Source: Sphingomonas changbaiensis NBRC 104936 (GTDB taxonomy: Bacteria > Pseudomonadota > Alphaproteobacteria > Sphingomonadales > Sphingomonadaceae). Taken from it: a stretch of DNA of 64,000 nucleotides. Position 1 is the stretch's first letter; the number at the start of each line of letters is the position of its first letter. The stretch lies in assembly GCF_000974765.1 (NCBI RefSeq), contig NZ_BBWU01000021.1:96165-160164 (forward strand). The letters run 5' to 3'. The notes under the pieces were generated by a model. That model searched no databases. It was not told where the DNA came from and saw only the letters and a program-made list of their open reading frames with translations. Below, one piece after another: positions 54,817 through 63,924 of this stretch. The translations under genes were made by a program, and so were the position numbers.

Positions 54817-56202
54817 GTGAGTCCCAAGCCTTTCGATCTTGCCCTGATCGTCGATGACGATCCCGATATTCTGCTCGCGGCGCGACTGCTGCTGCGCGAC
54901 CTGTTCGCCGAAGTGATCGTCGCCGAACAACCGGACGACGCCTTCGCCAAGACCAGCGGCCGCAACCCGGACGTCATCCTGCTCGATGCCAATTTCGCCC
55001 GCGGGGCGACCAATGCCGCCGAAGGATTCGAGGCTCTGGCCCGATTCCTCGATCGTGATCCGGAAGCGGTGGTCGTGATGATCACCGCGCATGGGGGAGT
55101 ACAAATCGCCGTGGAAGCGATGAAGCGTGGCGCAACCGATTTCGTGTCCAAACCCTGGTCGAACGAGCGGCTGCTCGCGACCGTGCGCACCGCGGCGTCG
55201 CTCCGCCAGTCGCGCAACGCGGTGTCGACCGAGCGGCAGAAGGCGGTCGCGATCGCGGCGCCGGCGGCCGGCGAGACCCCGCTGCTCGGCAACTCCCCTG
55301 CGATGAAGCGCGTGATGCAGCTGATCGAGCGCGCCGCCCCGACCGATGCGAACGTGCTGATCCTCGGCGAAAACGGCACCGGCAAAGAGCTGGTGGCCCG
55401 CGAGCTTCACCGCCGCTCGCGCCGTGCCGACCGCGTGATGCTGTCCGTCGATCTGGGCGCCGTCGCCGAAACCCTGTTCGATTCCGAGCTGTTCGGCCAT
55501 GTGAAGGGCGCGTTCACCGACGCGCGGTCCGACCGCGTCGGCAGGCTCCAGGCGGCGGATGGCGGCACCCTGTTCCTGGACGAGATCGGCAACCTGCCGC
55601 TCCACCTCCAGCCTAAGCTGCTGACCGCGCTGGAACAGCGCCGGGTCACCCCTGTCGGCGCGAACAAGCCGGTGCCGTTCGACGTGCGCGTGGTCGCCGC
55701 GACCAACCTGGCTCCGTCAGCGCTGGCGGACGAAAGCCGCTTCCGGCCCGACCTGCTGTTCCGCCTGAACACGGTGGAGATCGAACTGCCCCCCCTGCGC
55801 CAGCGCCGGGACGACATCCCGCTGCTGCTGGACCATTATCTCGGTCTCTATGCCCGCAAATACGACAAGCCGATGCCGCCGCTCGCGGACGACGTGCGCG
55901 CCGCGCTTGCGGCCTATGATTGGCCCGGCAATGTCCGCGCGCTCCGGCATGCGGCCGAGCGCGCGGTCATCCTGTCGGATGGCGGCCCGCTGTCGATCGA
56001 CGATTTTTCGATCCGGCGCCAGACCGGCCACATTCCCGTCGTCACGGTCGAGAGCGCGGGCGACCTCAATCTGGAGCGCGCCGAAAAGCAGATGATCGAG
56101 CGCGCGCTGCAGAAGCATTCGTACAATATCTCGCTCGCCGCGAACGAGCTCGGGCTCACCCGCGCCTCCCTCTATCGCCGCATGGAGAAGCATGGCCTCT
56201 GA
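54817..56202 (+). CDS. Sigma-54-dependent response regulator, NtrC family
   Basis: A 461-residue activator. Receiver domain 1-125 with VDDDP (acidic pocket) and D57 in ILLDANF as phosphorylation site; AAA+ domain about 155-390 with Walker A GENGTGKE (near 185), the sigma-54 contact loop as GAFTDA (near 232, GAFTGA in most relatives) and Walker B GGTLFLDEIGNL; C-terminal Fis helix-turn-helix (SLAANELGLTRASLYRRMEKHGL). Start is GTG 54817 with GGAG 9 bp before it. It overlaps the kinase gene by 11 bp and should activate the divergent exporter operon. Confidence 0.93.
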   Translation: MSPKPFDLALIVDDDPDILLAARLLLRDLFAEVIVAEQPDDAFAKTSGRNPDVILLDANFARGATNAAEGFEALARFLDRDPEAVVVMITAHGGVQIAVEAMKRGATDFVSKPWSNERLLATVRTAASLRQSRNAVSTERQKAVAIAAPAAGETPLLGNSPAMKRVMQLIERAAPTDANVLILGENGTGKELVARELHRRSRRADRVMLSVDLGAVAETLFDSELFGHVKGAFTDARSDRVGRLQAADGGTLFLDEIGNLPLHLQPKLLTALEQRRVTPVGANKPVPFDVRVVAATNLAPSALADESRFRPDLLFRLNTVEIELPPLRQRRDDIPLLLDHYLGLYARKYDKPMPPLADDVRAALAAYDWPGNVRALRHAAERAVILSDGGPLSIDDFSIRRQTGHIPVVTVESAGDLNLERAEKQMIERALQKHSYNISLAANELGLTRASLYRRMEKHGL

Positions 56203-57550
56203 CGGCGCAGGCTTTCGCGGCCAGTTCGCGCTGGGGCTTATCTGGCGCATGCTGCTGCTGCTGGCAGCGCTGGCGGCGTTCGCCGGCTCCATTGCCGCGC
56301 CCAATCTCGGCGCCGCGCGGATCATCGCCGCCGCGCTGGTCGCCAGCGCTGCGGTCGCGCTGTGGAATTACATCCAGCGCACCAATCATGAGGTCGCGCG
56401 CTTTATCGAGGCGATCCGCTTCGGCGATATGTCCGCAAGCTTCGCGCGGCCGGAGGCGGGCTCCGGCTTCGAGGCGCTGGGCGAGGCGCTGGATTCGGGC
56501 ATCCGCGCGCTCCGTGAGGAGCGCGCGCGCATGGCGGACGAGAGCCGCTTCTATCAGGCGATCGTCGACGATCTGCCGATCGCGCTGCTGCTGGTCGACC
56601 CCGAGGAGCGGGTCGAGCCGGTCGGCAAGACGGCGCGGCGCATGTTCGGCGCGCTCACCGGCGTGCGGGTCGACGATTACGCGCAGTTCGGCGCCGGCTT
56701 TGCCCAAGGCCTGCGCGGCCTTCAGCCGGGCCAACGCCAGTTGGTGACGATGACGCTGGAGGGCGGCCAGACCCAGCGCGCCTTGCTGCGCGTCGCGGCC
56801 GTGCATCGCCTCGGCGGATCGCACCGGGTGATCACCGTCCAGCCGATCCAGGAAGCGTTGAACGCGGTCGAGATCGCGACCCAGAGCGACCTGGTGCGCG
56901 TGCTGACCCACGAGATCATGAACTCGATGACCCCGGTGACGTCGCTTGCCCGCACCGCCGCCGACCTGATGGCGGACGCCGATACCGGCAACGACGAAAC
57001 GATCGCGGATGCGCGCGCGGCGGTCGAGACGCTCGCGCGGCGTGCGGACGGTGTGATGCACTTCGTCGAAAGCTATCGCCAGATCAGCCGCACGCCGCAG
57101 GTCAACCGCCAGGTGTTCGTCGCCACATCGTTCGGGGACGAGCTGAAGCGGCTGTTTCAGGCCGACTGGCCCGCCGATCGCCTCGATTTCGATCTGGCCG
57201 TCGAGCCGGAGACGATGATGCTCGACGCCGATCCCGACCTGCTCGCGCAGGTGCTGATCAACCTGCTGCGAAACGGAGCGGAAGCAGCCGAGGCGCACGG
57301 TCCCGAGCCGCGCGTCGCCATCCGCTTCGAGGCCTCGCGGGGCGGCGGCGCGACGATCCTGGTCGAGGACAATGGCCCCGGCATTCCGGAGGCAAAGCGC
57401 AGCGAAGTCTTCCTCCCCTTTTTCACGACCAAGGCCAAGGGCACCGGCGTCGGCCTCAGTCTCGCGCGGCAGATCGTGCTGGCTCATGACGGCACGATCG
57501 CGATCGAAACCGGCGACCTTGGCGGCGCCCGTTTCCGCATCATTCTCTGA
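56192..57550 (+). CDS. Membrane sensor histidine kinase, partner of the sigma-54 regulator
   Basis: A 452-residue kinase with two N-terminal membrane helices (about 15-35 and 43-62) and almost no periplasmic loop, so the signal is probably sensed in or at the membrane. A HAMP/PAS-like linker (about 65-225) leads to H240 in LTHEIMNSMTPV, then N-box LINLLRNGAEAAE, G1 VEDNGPGIP and G2 GTGVGLSLARQIV. Kinases of this intramembrane-sensing type often watch envelope stress or transporter activity. It is translationally coupled to the regulator. Confidence 0.92.
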   Translation: MASDGAGFRGQFALGLIWRMLLLLAALAAFAGSIAAPNLGAARIIAAALVASAAVALWNYIQRTNHEVARFIEAIRFGDMSASFARPEAGSGFEALGEALDSGIRALREERARMADESRFYQAIVDDLPIALLLVDPEERVEPVGKTARRMFGALTGVRVDDYAQFGAGFAQGLRGLQPGQRQLVTMTLEGGQTQRALLRVAAVHRLGGSHRVITVQPIQEALNAVEIATQSDLVRVLTHEIMNSMTPVTSLARTAADLMADADTGNDETIADARAAVETLARRADGVMHFVESYRQISRTPQVNRQVFVATSFGDELKRLFQADWPADRLDFDLAVEPETMMLDADPDLLAQVLINLLRNGAEAAEAHGPEPRVAIRFEASRGGGATILVEDNGPGIPEAKRSEVFLPFFTTKAKGTGVGLSLARQIVLAHDGTIAIETGDLGGARFRIIL

Positions 57551-57603
57551 GCCTTGCGCAGCGATCAGAGCGTTCTATCGTGCCCTCGAATAGGGGAGCG
57601 ATC

Positions 57604-57903
57604 ATGGGCTATGCCGAGGATAAGCGGGTGCACGACTCGATCGAGTTGGTCGGGATGCGCGCCCAGGCGACAACGGTCGGACTGATCCAGCTGTCGATCG
57701 AGCTGAACCGTGCCGGCGTGCTCGACCAGGCAGCGATCGACCGGATCAAGGAATCGATCGCGAAAGAGATTTCGCTCAATCGTCCGAAATCGGTATCGGC
57801 GGAGAATTTCGACGAGCATCTTCACCGCCGGCTCGATCGGCTTTTCGCCGGCGAGGATGCGGTCGGCGAGGTCACGCCGGAAACGATCGGCCCTCAGGAT
57901 TGA
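57604..57903 (+). CDS. Hypothetical protein, 99 residues
   Basis: A small soluble protein beginning MGYAEDKRVHDSIELVG, predicted mostly helical, with a central QLSIELNRAGVLDQAAIDRIKESIAKEI. GGGGAG lies 6 bp before ATG 57604. I recognise no family. It follows the kinase by 53 bp on the same strand and could be co-transcribed. Its end overlaps the convergent gene by 10 bp. Confidence 0.6.
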   Translation: MGYAEDKRVHDSIELVGMRAQATTVGLIQLSIELNRAGVLDQAAIDRIKESIAKEISLNRPKSVSAENFDEHLHRRLDRLFAGEDAVGEVTPETIGPQD

Positions 57904-59081
57904 CGGCGGGTCAATCGCTGGACGGTCAGCAGCGACGCAAGGGCAAACGCTGCCTGCGCGGCCAGTCCGACGGGCCACCAGCCGGCAAGCGCGAACGGGA
58001 TCAACAGCCAGATCAGCAGATCGGTGTCGGCCAACAAGAACGGGCGCCGCGGCGGCTTGCCGATCCAGCGTTCATGCTCCAGCAGCGCCGTCATGCCGCC
58101 AAGCGTCGCCGCGGCGAGCGCGAGCGTGCCCCAACCATAGTCGCGCAGATTCCAGCCGAGCGCGAGCAGCGCCGCGCTGGCCGTGCCATGGCGGAGCTGC
58201 GTCCAGCGCCGATGGTCCTTGCGCAGGCGCATCGTCAGCCCGGCAAGATGCCGCCCCAGCACATCGACCGGCCCGGAAAGCATGGCCAGCACCAGTCCCG
58301 GCCAGCGCCCGCCGCCCATCAGGACCAGCGCCGACAGCATCAGCAGGGCTGACGCGCCGCCGCGAAGCCAGGCCGGATCGATCATCGCCGCCATCGCTCG
58401 CGGTGCAAGCGCCCGGGCGAGCGGATCGAACACAAAACGGTCGAGCAGCCCGGTCGAGCCCCGCGCGGCGACACGGCTGATCGCCTGTTCGGCAGCAAGC
58501 GCGCTGCCTGCATCGGTCACCTGCGCCAGCAAGGGCGCGTGCTTTCCGTCGCCCAGGTCGACGCGCTCGGCACCCGCTTGGACGGCATTGCGCAGCAAGG
58601 TCGATTGCAGGTCCCAGTCGCCCAGCATCCGCGCCGTGCGCCGGATCAGCTCGCCATCGACAAGCAGCATCCCTGCCCAGCGTGCGCTGGCGTCGATCAA
58701 TTCCCAGTTCCGGCTCTCGGGCACGTCCGCCAGTGTCAGGATTGCCGGAACGGAAGCGGACAGCAGCCGCTCCGCCGCGCTGGTGTCGGTCACGACGCCG
58801 TCGGCCAGCATCAGCAGCCGCTCGTCGGGCCGGACCCGCTGCGCGACATCCTCGACGCGGCGAACGATCTCGATCGCGATCCCGTCCCGCCGCAACCGCG
58901 CGAGCGCAGCGGCGATCGCCGGCGGCAGCTGTTCGGCAATGGTGATGACACGCTCCGCGCCCACCTCGACCAGCAGTCGTGTTTGCTGCTCCAGCACGGT
59001 CTGGCCAGCGACCGGCAGTTCCGCGCGCAACCCCGTCCCGCCTGCGACGTCCTCGCAGGCGACGATCAGTCCGGTCAGCAT
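57894..59081 (-). CDS. Degenerate nucleotidyltransferase-like domain fused to a membrane domain
   Basis: A 395-residue protein. The N-terminal half (about 1-190) resembles sugar-phosphate nucleotidyltransferases (ELPVAGQTVLEQQTRLLVEVGAERVITI; ERLLMLADGVVTD), but the Gly-rich nucleotide loop is altered to EDVAGGTGLRAELP. The C-terminal half has five or six hydrophobic segments; SGPVDVLGRHLAGLTMR stands where a CDP-alcohol phosphotransferase would have its Asp-rich motif, of which only parts remain. The layout recalls inositol-phosphate cytidylyltransferase/DIPP synthase fusions, but activity is doubtful. Function unknown. Confidence 0.55.
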   Translation of the reverse strand: MLTGLIVACEDVAGGTGLRAELPVAGQTVLEQQTRLLVEVGAERVITIAEQLPPAIAAALARLRRDGIAIEIVRRVEDVAQRVRPDERLLMLADGVVTDTSAAERLLSASVPAILTLADVPESRNWELIDASARWAGMLLVDGELIRRTARMLGDWDLQSTLLRNAVQAGAERVDLGDGKHAPLLAQVTDAGSALAAEQAISRVAARGSTGLLDRFVFDPLARALAPRAMAAMIDPAWLRGGASALLMLSALVLMGGGRWPGLVLAMLSGPVDVLGRHLAGLTMRLRKDHRRWTQLRHGTASAALLALGWNLRDYGWGTLALAAATLGGMTALLEHERWIGKPPRRPFLLADTDLLIWLLIPFALAGWWPVGLAAQAAFALASLLTVQRLTRRQS

Positions 59082-59138
59082 GGCACGCCCCGCATCGGGG
59101 CCTTCGTTAGGCGGTAATCGCCGCGGGCAAAAGCGCGT

Positions 59139-59435
59139 TTAGATCGTCAGCACCGTCAGCGCGCGTTCGATCTCTCCCAGCGCCGTGGCATCGCCACGCC
59201 GCGATTCGGCCGCATGGCCGGCTACGGCCATCAGCGCGGTTGCGCCGAAGCTGGCCGCCAGGCCTTTCAGGCGCAGCCCCGCCTCGCGCCAATCGGCGTC
59301 GCTGGATGCGCGCTGCATGCCTTCCAGATGGCGCGATGCGCTTTCGAGGAATGCGCCGCGTAGCTCGGCGACAAGTGCCTGATCGTCGCCGACCGCGGCG
59401 GCAAGCGACGTGTTGAGGGCCTGTTCGAACGACAT
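59139..59435 (-). CDS. Hpt-like protein lacking the phospho-accepting histidine
   Basis: A 98-residue four-helix protein matching Hpt domains: FLESASRHLEGMQRASSDADWREAGLRLKGLAASFGATAL. In active Hpt proteins the motif is H-x-L-K-G; here it is L54-R-L-K-G, so the histidine is replaced by leucine. It may bind response regulators without passing phosphate. The ATG at 59435 is divergent from the coiled-coil gene. Confidence 0.65.
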   Translation of the reverse strand: MSFEQALNTSLAAAVGDDQALVAELRGAFLESASRHLEGMQRASSDADWREAGLRLKGLAASFGATALMAVAGHAAESRRGDATALGEIERALTVLTI

Positions 59436-59518
59436 GGGGTCAGCTTATCCCCGAAAACCTTAAGGGCCGGTAACCCGCCCTTGTTCTCACCTTGGCAAAA
59501 GCTGGTATGTTCCCGGGC

Positions 59519-61783
59519 ATGAGCGGGTCGAAAAAAGTCGTGGGCCTCAGGCCCGAGCATGAAGACGAGCTGATCGTGGAAGACGCGACACCGGTTTACG
59601 CCGCTGCCGAGGAAGATGTGCCGGCGCCCCGCAGCGGCGCCGGGGTGTTCGCCGCCATTCTGCTGACGCTGCTGGCGCTCGCCTGGATCGGCTTCGTCGC
59701 CTGGAGCGTGGTCGCAGGCCCCGATGCCTATGCCAATCTGGCGATGGTGATCGGTGCGGCGAGCGCGCCGCTGGCACTGATCGGCGTTCTCGGCCTGCTC
59801 GTGCTCCGCACCAGCCGGCGTGAAGCGCACCGCTTTCTTTCCACCGCGCACGGCATGCGTGCCGAATCCGCGAAGCTTGAGGCGCGGGTCGGCGAGCTGA
59901 CCGCCCGCATCGCGGCCAATCGCGAGGCGCTGGCCGACCAGACCATCCAGCTGACTCAGATCGGCGAGGAAGCGGCCGCGCGGCTGGCAAACGTCACCGC
60001 GACCTTCCGCCAGGACGGCGAAGCGCTGGACCGCCACGCCGGCACGCTCGCCCAATCGGCAAGCGCTGCGAGCGGCGAGCTGAACGCCCTGCTCGCAAGC
60101 CTGCCCAAGGCGCAGGAGCAGACGGATGGCATCGCCGCCGCGCTCGGCCATGCAGGTGAAACCGCCTTGGGCCAGGCGAGCGCCCTCGAAGCCCAGCTCG
60201 CCGCTTTGCTCGCGCGCGGCAAGGAAGCTGACGAGATCGCGAACGGCGCCGCCGGGACGCTCGCCGAGCATCTGTCGCGGATCGAAGGCACGACCGACAG
60301 CGCGCGCGCCCAGCTGGACGCGACCGCCGCGCAGATGAGCGAAGCGGTGCAGTCCGCTCTCGCCCGCGCCGCCGAGGCGCTCGATGAAGCCCGCCGCAGC
60401 GTCGAGGCGCAGGGCGCGGCGATGCTGGCGATGGTCGACCAGTCGAAGGCTGCGCTCGACACGACGGGCACCCAGTCCGCCGAAGCGCTCGCCGGCCGGA
60501 TCGCCGAGGTCGGTGCGCTCGTCGACGGGATCGGCCGCAGCATCGGCGCGCATGACGAAACCGGCCGCGTCCTGGTCGAACGGCTGTCGGCGGGCATGGC
60601 CGAAATCGAGCAGCGGCTTGAGCGGCTCGATCAGAGCGGCACCGCCCGCACCGAGCAGCTTGCCGTCGCGATCGCGTCGCTCGGCGAGAATGCGGACCGT
60701 CTGTCCACCTCCCTCGCCGGCGCCGGCGATGCGGCGGACAGCTTCATCGCGCGCAGCGAGGCGCTGTTGACCGCCCTGGATGCCAGCGCGCGCGAGATCG
60801 ACGAGACGCTGCCGGCCGCCCTCGCCCGCCTCGACGGCTATGCCGAGGCCAGCCGCGGCCGGATCGAGGCGATGCGACCCGAAGTCGGCGGCATCGAAGC
60901 CGGCGCGACGGCCGCGCTCGACCGCCTCGCCCAGACCGAAAAGCTGCTCCAGCAGCAGCGCGAGGCGATCGAACTGTTCGGACAGGCCGCGGACCGTCAG
61001 CTCCAGACCGGCAAGCGCAGCGCGGGCGAGCTGTCCGCCGCGGTCGATTCCGCCCAGGCGCAGATGGCCTCGCTCGCCGACGGCTCCGGCCCGCAGCTGA
61101 TCGACGTGATGCTCCGCGTGCGCGACGCGGCGAACCAGGCGGCGGAGCGCGCCCGCGAGACGTTCGAGCGGATCGTGCCCCAGGCAGCCGCCTCGATCGG
61201 CCACGCAACCGACAAGGCAATCCAGGACGTGGTGAGCGCCCGCGTCGAAAAGCAGGTGCTTTCAGTCGCGGACGCCGCCGAGCGCGCGGTCGCGGCCGCC
61301 AATGCCGCCGCGGTGCAGCTCAGGGAGCAGATGGAGCAGGTCGAGCGCGGCGCCGCGGCGATCGAGGCGCGCGTCGAATCCGCGCGCGAGCAATCCGACG
61401 ACGCCAATCGCGAAGGCTTCGCACGGCGCGCGGCGCTGCTGATGGAAGCGCTGAACTCGACCGCGATCGACGTCGCCAAGATCTTGTCGAACGAAGTGAC
61501 CGACAGCGCCTGGGCCGCCTATCTGAAGGGCGATCGCGGCGTGTTCACGCGCCGCGCGGTGCGGCTGCTGGAAGCGGGCGAAAGCCGCGCGATCCAGACC
61601 TATTACGAAAGCGACCCCGAATTCCGCGAGCAGGTCGGCCGCTACATCCACGATTTCGAGGCGATGCTGCGGAATGTCCTCGCGACCCGCGAAGGCTCGC
61701 AGATCGCGGTGACGTTGCTGTCGTCGGATATGGGCAAGCTCTACGTCGCGCTCGCCCAGGCGATCGAGCGGCTGAGGACCTAG
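59519..61783 (+). CDS. Large membrane-anchored coiled-coil protein
   Basis: About 754 residues. An acidic N-terminus is followed by two membrane helices (about 42-67 and 74-96), then some 520 residues of Ala/Glu/Arg-rich coiled coil, and a conserved-looking C-terminal domain (about 640-754; SNEVTDSAWAAYLKGDRGVFTRRAVRLL). This resembles the plan of polarity factor TipN of Caulobacter, but I cannot confirm homology. A cell-pole or division scaffold is possible. Start uncertain: ATG 59519, ATG 59507 or TTG 59492. Confidence 0.7.
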   Translation: MSGSKKVVGLRPEHEDELIVEDATPVYAAAEEDVPAPRSGAGVFAAILLTLLALAWIGFVAWSVVAGPDAYANLAMVIGAASAPLALIGVLGLLVLRTSRREAHRFLSTAHGMRAESAKLEARVGELTARIAANREALADQTIQLTQIGEEAAARLANVTATFRQDGEALDRHAGTLAQSASAASGELNALLASLPKAQEQTDGIAAALGHAGETALGQASALEAQLAALLARGKEADEIANGAAGTLAEHLSRIEGTTDSARAQLDATAAQMSEAVQSALARAAEALDEARRSVEAQGAAMLAMVDQSKAALDTTGTQSAEALAGRIAEVGALVDGIGRSIGAHDETGRVLVERLSAGMAEIEQRLERLDQSGTARTEQLAVAIASLGENADRLSTSLAGAGDAADSFIARSEALLTALDASAREIDETLPAALARLDGYAEASRGRIEAMRPEVGGIEAGATAALDRLAQTEKLLQQQREAIELFGQAADRQLQTGKRSAGELSAAVDSAQAQMASLADGSGPQLIDVMLRVRDAANQAAERARETFERIVPQAAASIGHATDKAIQDVVSARVEKQVLSVADAAERAVAAANAAAVQLREQMEQVERGAAAIEARVESAREQSDDANREGFARRAALLMEALNSTAIDVAKILSNEVTDSAWAAYLKGDRGVFTRRAVRLLEAGESRAIQTYYESDPEFREQVGRYIHDFEAMLRNVLATREGSQIAVTLLSSDMGKLYVALAQAIERLRT

Positions 61784-62052
61784 CCCTTCATCGTCCCCGA
61801 ATAATCCATGTCGGCCGGCGTGATCCAGCCGTTCACATAGTTCGCGTAATAAAGCCCGAACAGCACCGCGCCCACAATGGTCGCGCGGATCACCAGCCTG
61901 CCGAAGCGATAGCCGTGCGGCGCGCTGTCGGCCTGGCCGGGAATGCGTTCGGCGCCGGCCTCTTCGTGCGTGCGCACGCCGAACGGCAGCACCAGGAACA
62001 CGGCGAGCGACCAGAACAGGGCGTAAATGGCGAGAATCGAGGTCCAGCGCAT
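61780..62052 (-). CDS. DUF1467 family membrane protein
   Basis: A 90-residue inner-membrane protein with two helices (about 5-25 and 55-75) and the family segments WTSILAIYALFWSLAVFLVLPFGVRT and PHGYRFGRLVIRATIVGAVLFGLYY. Function unknown; widespread in alphaproteobacteria. Its ATG directly follows the stop (TAA-ATG) of the upstream gene, and the stop overlaps the coiled-coil gene by 4 bp. Confidence 0.85.
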   Translation of the reverse strand: MRWTSILAIYALFWSLAVFLVLPFGVRTHEEAGAERIPGQADSAPHGYRFGRLVIRATIVGAVLFGLYYANYVNGWITPADMDYSGTMKG

Positions 62053-62259
62053 TTAACGGCGTCTCCTCATCCAAGCGTTCACCGCCGCCAGACCAAGCGG
62101 CATAATGAACAACGTCACAGTCACGATTGCCAGATCAATCCCAAAAGCGGCCATGCCGATGGGTTTGCCGGCGGCAAACCACCCGAACATTGCGCGCACG
62201 CCCGTCAGCAACAAGGCCGCAGCCAATGAGATAACAAGCCACCGCCGTGTGAAGCCCAT
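62053..62259 (-). CDS. Small membrane protein, 68 residues
   Basis: Two hydrophobic helices (about 7-28 and 37-60) and a basic C-terminus (NAWMRRRR). ATG 62259 starts 8 bp after the ribonuclease J stop and the gene runs straight into the DUF1467 gene, so the three form an operon. No family recognised. Confidence 0.6.
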   Translation of the reverse strand: MGFTRRWLVISLAAALLLTGVRAMFGWFAAGKPIGMAAFGIDLAIVTVTLFIMPLGLAAVNAWMRRRR

Positions 62260-62267
62260 GATTCGAC

Positions 62268-63908
62268 CTATACCCTGAGCAGCATCACGTCGACGATCGG
62301 CTTTTTGCCGGTCCATTCGACGGCCTTGCGGCGCACCGCGAGCCGGATCGCCTCGCGCAATTTCTCCTCGTCGGCCGCGCCCTTGCGCGCTGCTTCCTCG
62401 GCGGCGTCGCAGGCATCGGCGACGAAGTCGTCCTTGTCCTCTTCGACGGGGATGCCCTGCAGCCTGACCTCCGGGCCGCCCACGACCTTGCCGCCCTTGC
62501 CCAGCGCGACCGCGACCGAGATCTGGCCATAGGCTGCAATCCGGCGCCGTTCGTTGATCGTGGTGCCGTCTGCGGGAAGGATCACGTCGCCGTCCATCAC
62601 CAGCCGTCCGGCGCGTTCGTTGCCGATCACGGCCGGGCCGTCGGGGGCGAGGCGCACGACCGTGCCGTTTTCCTGCACGATCGACCTCGGCACGCCCTGC
62701 TCTTCGGCGAAGCGCGCCTGCTCCGCCATGTGCCGGCGCTCGCCATGGACCGGCAGGATGATCTCCGGCCGGATCCATTTGTACATCAGCGCGAGCTCGG
62801 GCCGCCCCGGATGACCCGACACGTGCACATGCGCCTGCCGGTCGGTGATCATCCGGATGTTCTTGGCGGCCAGCGCATTCTGGATGCGCCCGATCGCGAT
62901 CTCGTTGCCGGGAATCTGCTTCGACGAGAACACGACCAGGTCGCCCTCGTCCAACTTCAGCGGATGCTGGTCGAAGGCGATACGGCCGAGCGCGGCGCGC
63001 GCCTCGCCCTGCCCGCCAGTCGCAACGATCATCACTTCGCGATGGGGCAGCTTCATCGCCGCATCGAAATCGACCGGCTCCGGGAAGTCGCGCAGATAGC
63101 CAACGCTTTTTGCGACCTTCAAAATCCGGTCGAGCGACCGCCCGGCGACGCAGATCTGCCGTCCGGTGTCGCGCGCGACCTGGCCCAAGGTGGCAAGCCG
63201 CGCCGCATTCGACGCGAAGGTGGTGACAAGCACCCGGCCCGTCGCTTCCGCAATCACGCCGTCCAGCCCTTCGCGGACCGCCGCTTCGGAGCCCGATGCG
63301 TCCTCGTTGAACACGTTGGTGGAGTCGCAGACCAGCGCCAGCACGCCCTTGTCGCCGATCGCTTCCAGCTCGGCCGCGGTCGAGGGGGTGCCGAGCAGCG
63401 GTTCCTCGTCCAGCTTCCAGTCACCGGTGTGGAAGATATTCCCGTACGGCGTCTCGATCAGCAGCGCGTTGCCTTCGGGGATCGAGTGCGCAAGCGGCAC
63501 ATATTCGAAGCCGAACGGGCCCAGGTGGAATTGGCCGTGCTCGCGATCGATCACGTGCAGCTTCACCTGATCGGCGATGCCTTCCTCGTCCAGCTTGCCG
63601 CGGATCAGGCCGGCGGTGAACGGCGTGGCGTAGAGCGGCACGCCCAGATCGGCCGCGAGATAAGGCAGCGCGCCGATATGGTCCTCATGCCCGTGCGTCA
63701 GCACGATGCCGAGCAGATCGTCGGCCCGCTCCTCGATGAAGCTCAGATCGGGCAGGATCAGGTCGATGCCGGGATAGGCCGGGTCGGCAAAAGTGATGCC
63801 GCAGTCGACCATCACCCATTTGCCCTGGCAGCCATAGAGATTGACGTTCATCCCGATCTCGCCGGAACCGCCGAGCGCAAGGAAGAGGAGTTCGTTACCG
63901 GGAGTCAT
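62268..63908 (-). CDS. rnj: Ribonuclease J
   Basis: A 546-residue metallo-beta-lactamase/beta-CASP ribonuclease for mRNA and rRNA processing. Zinc motif THGHEDH at 71-77; further ligands in HTGDWKLDEEP and CDSTNV; beta-CASP segments TTFASNAARL, ATGGQGEARAAL and VHVSGHPGRPEL, and the C-terminal RNase J domain ending KPIVDVMLLRV. AAGGA lies 5 bp upstream of ATG 63908. First gene of a three-gene operon. Confidence 0.94.
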   Translation of the reverse strand: MTPGNELLFLALGGSGEIGMNVNLYGCQGKWVMVDCGITFADPAYPGIDLILPDLSFIEERADDLLGIVLTHGHEDHIGALPYLAADLGVPLYATPFTAGLIRGKLDEEGIADQVKLHVIDREHGQFHLGPFGFEYVPLAHSIPEGNALLIETPYGNIFHTGDWKLDEEPLLGTPSTAAELEAIGDKGVLALVCDSTNVFNEDASGSEAAVREGLDGVIAEATGRVLVTTFASNAARLATLGQVARDTGRQICVAGRSLDRILKVAKSVGYLRDFPEPVDFDAAMKLPHREVMIVATGGQGEARAALGRIAFDQHPLKLDEGDLVVFSSKQIPGNEIAIGRIQNALAAKNIRMITDRQAHVHVSGHPGRPELALMYKWIRPEIILPVHGERRHMAEQARFAEEQGVPRSIVQENGTVVRLAPDGPAVIGNERAGRLVMDGDVILPADGTTINERRRIAAYGQISVAVALGKGGKVVGGPEVRLQGIPVEEDKDDFVADACDAAEEAARKGAADEEKLREAIRLAVRRKAVEWTGKKPIVDVMLLRV

Positions 63909-63924
63909 TGCATTCCTTCTAAGT

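Noticed and set aside
59267..61204. A 645-codon minus-strand frame opposite the coiled-coil gene
   Set aside because: Composition is a mirror of the Ala/Glu coiled coil; it has no start signals and overlaps the Hpt-like gene.
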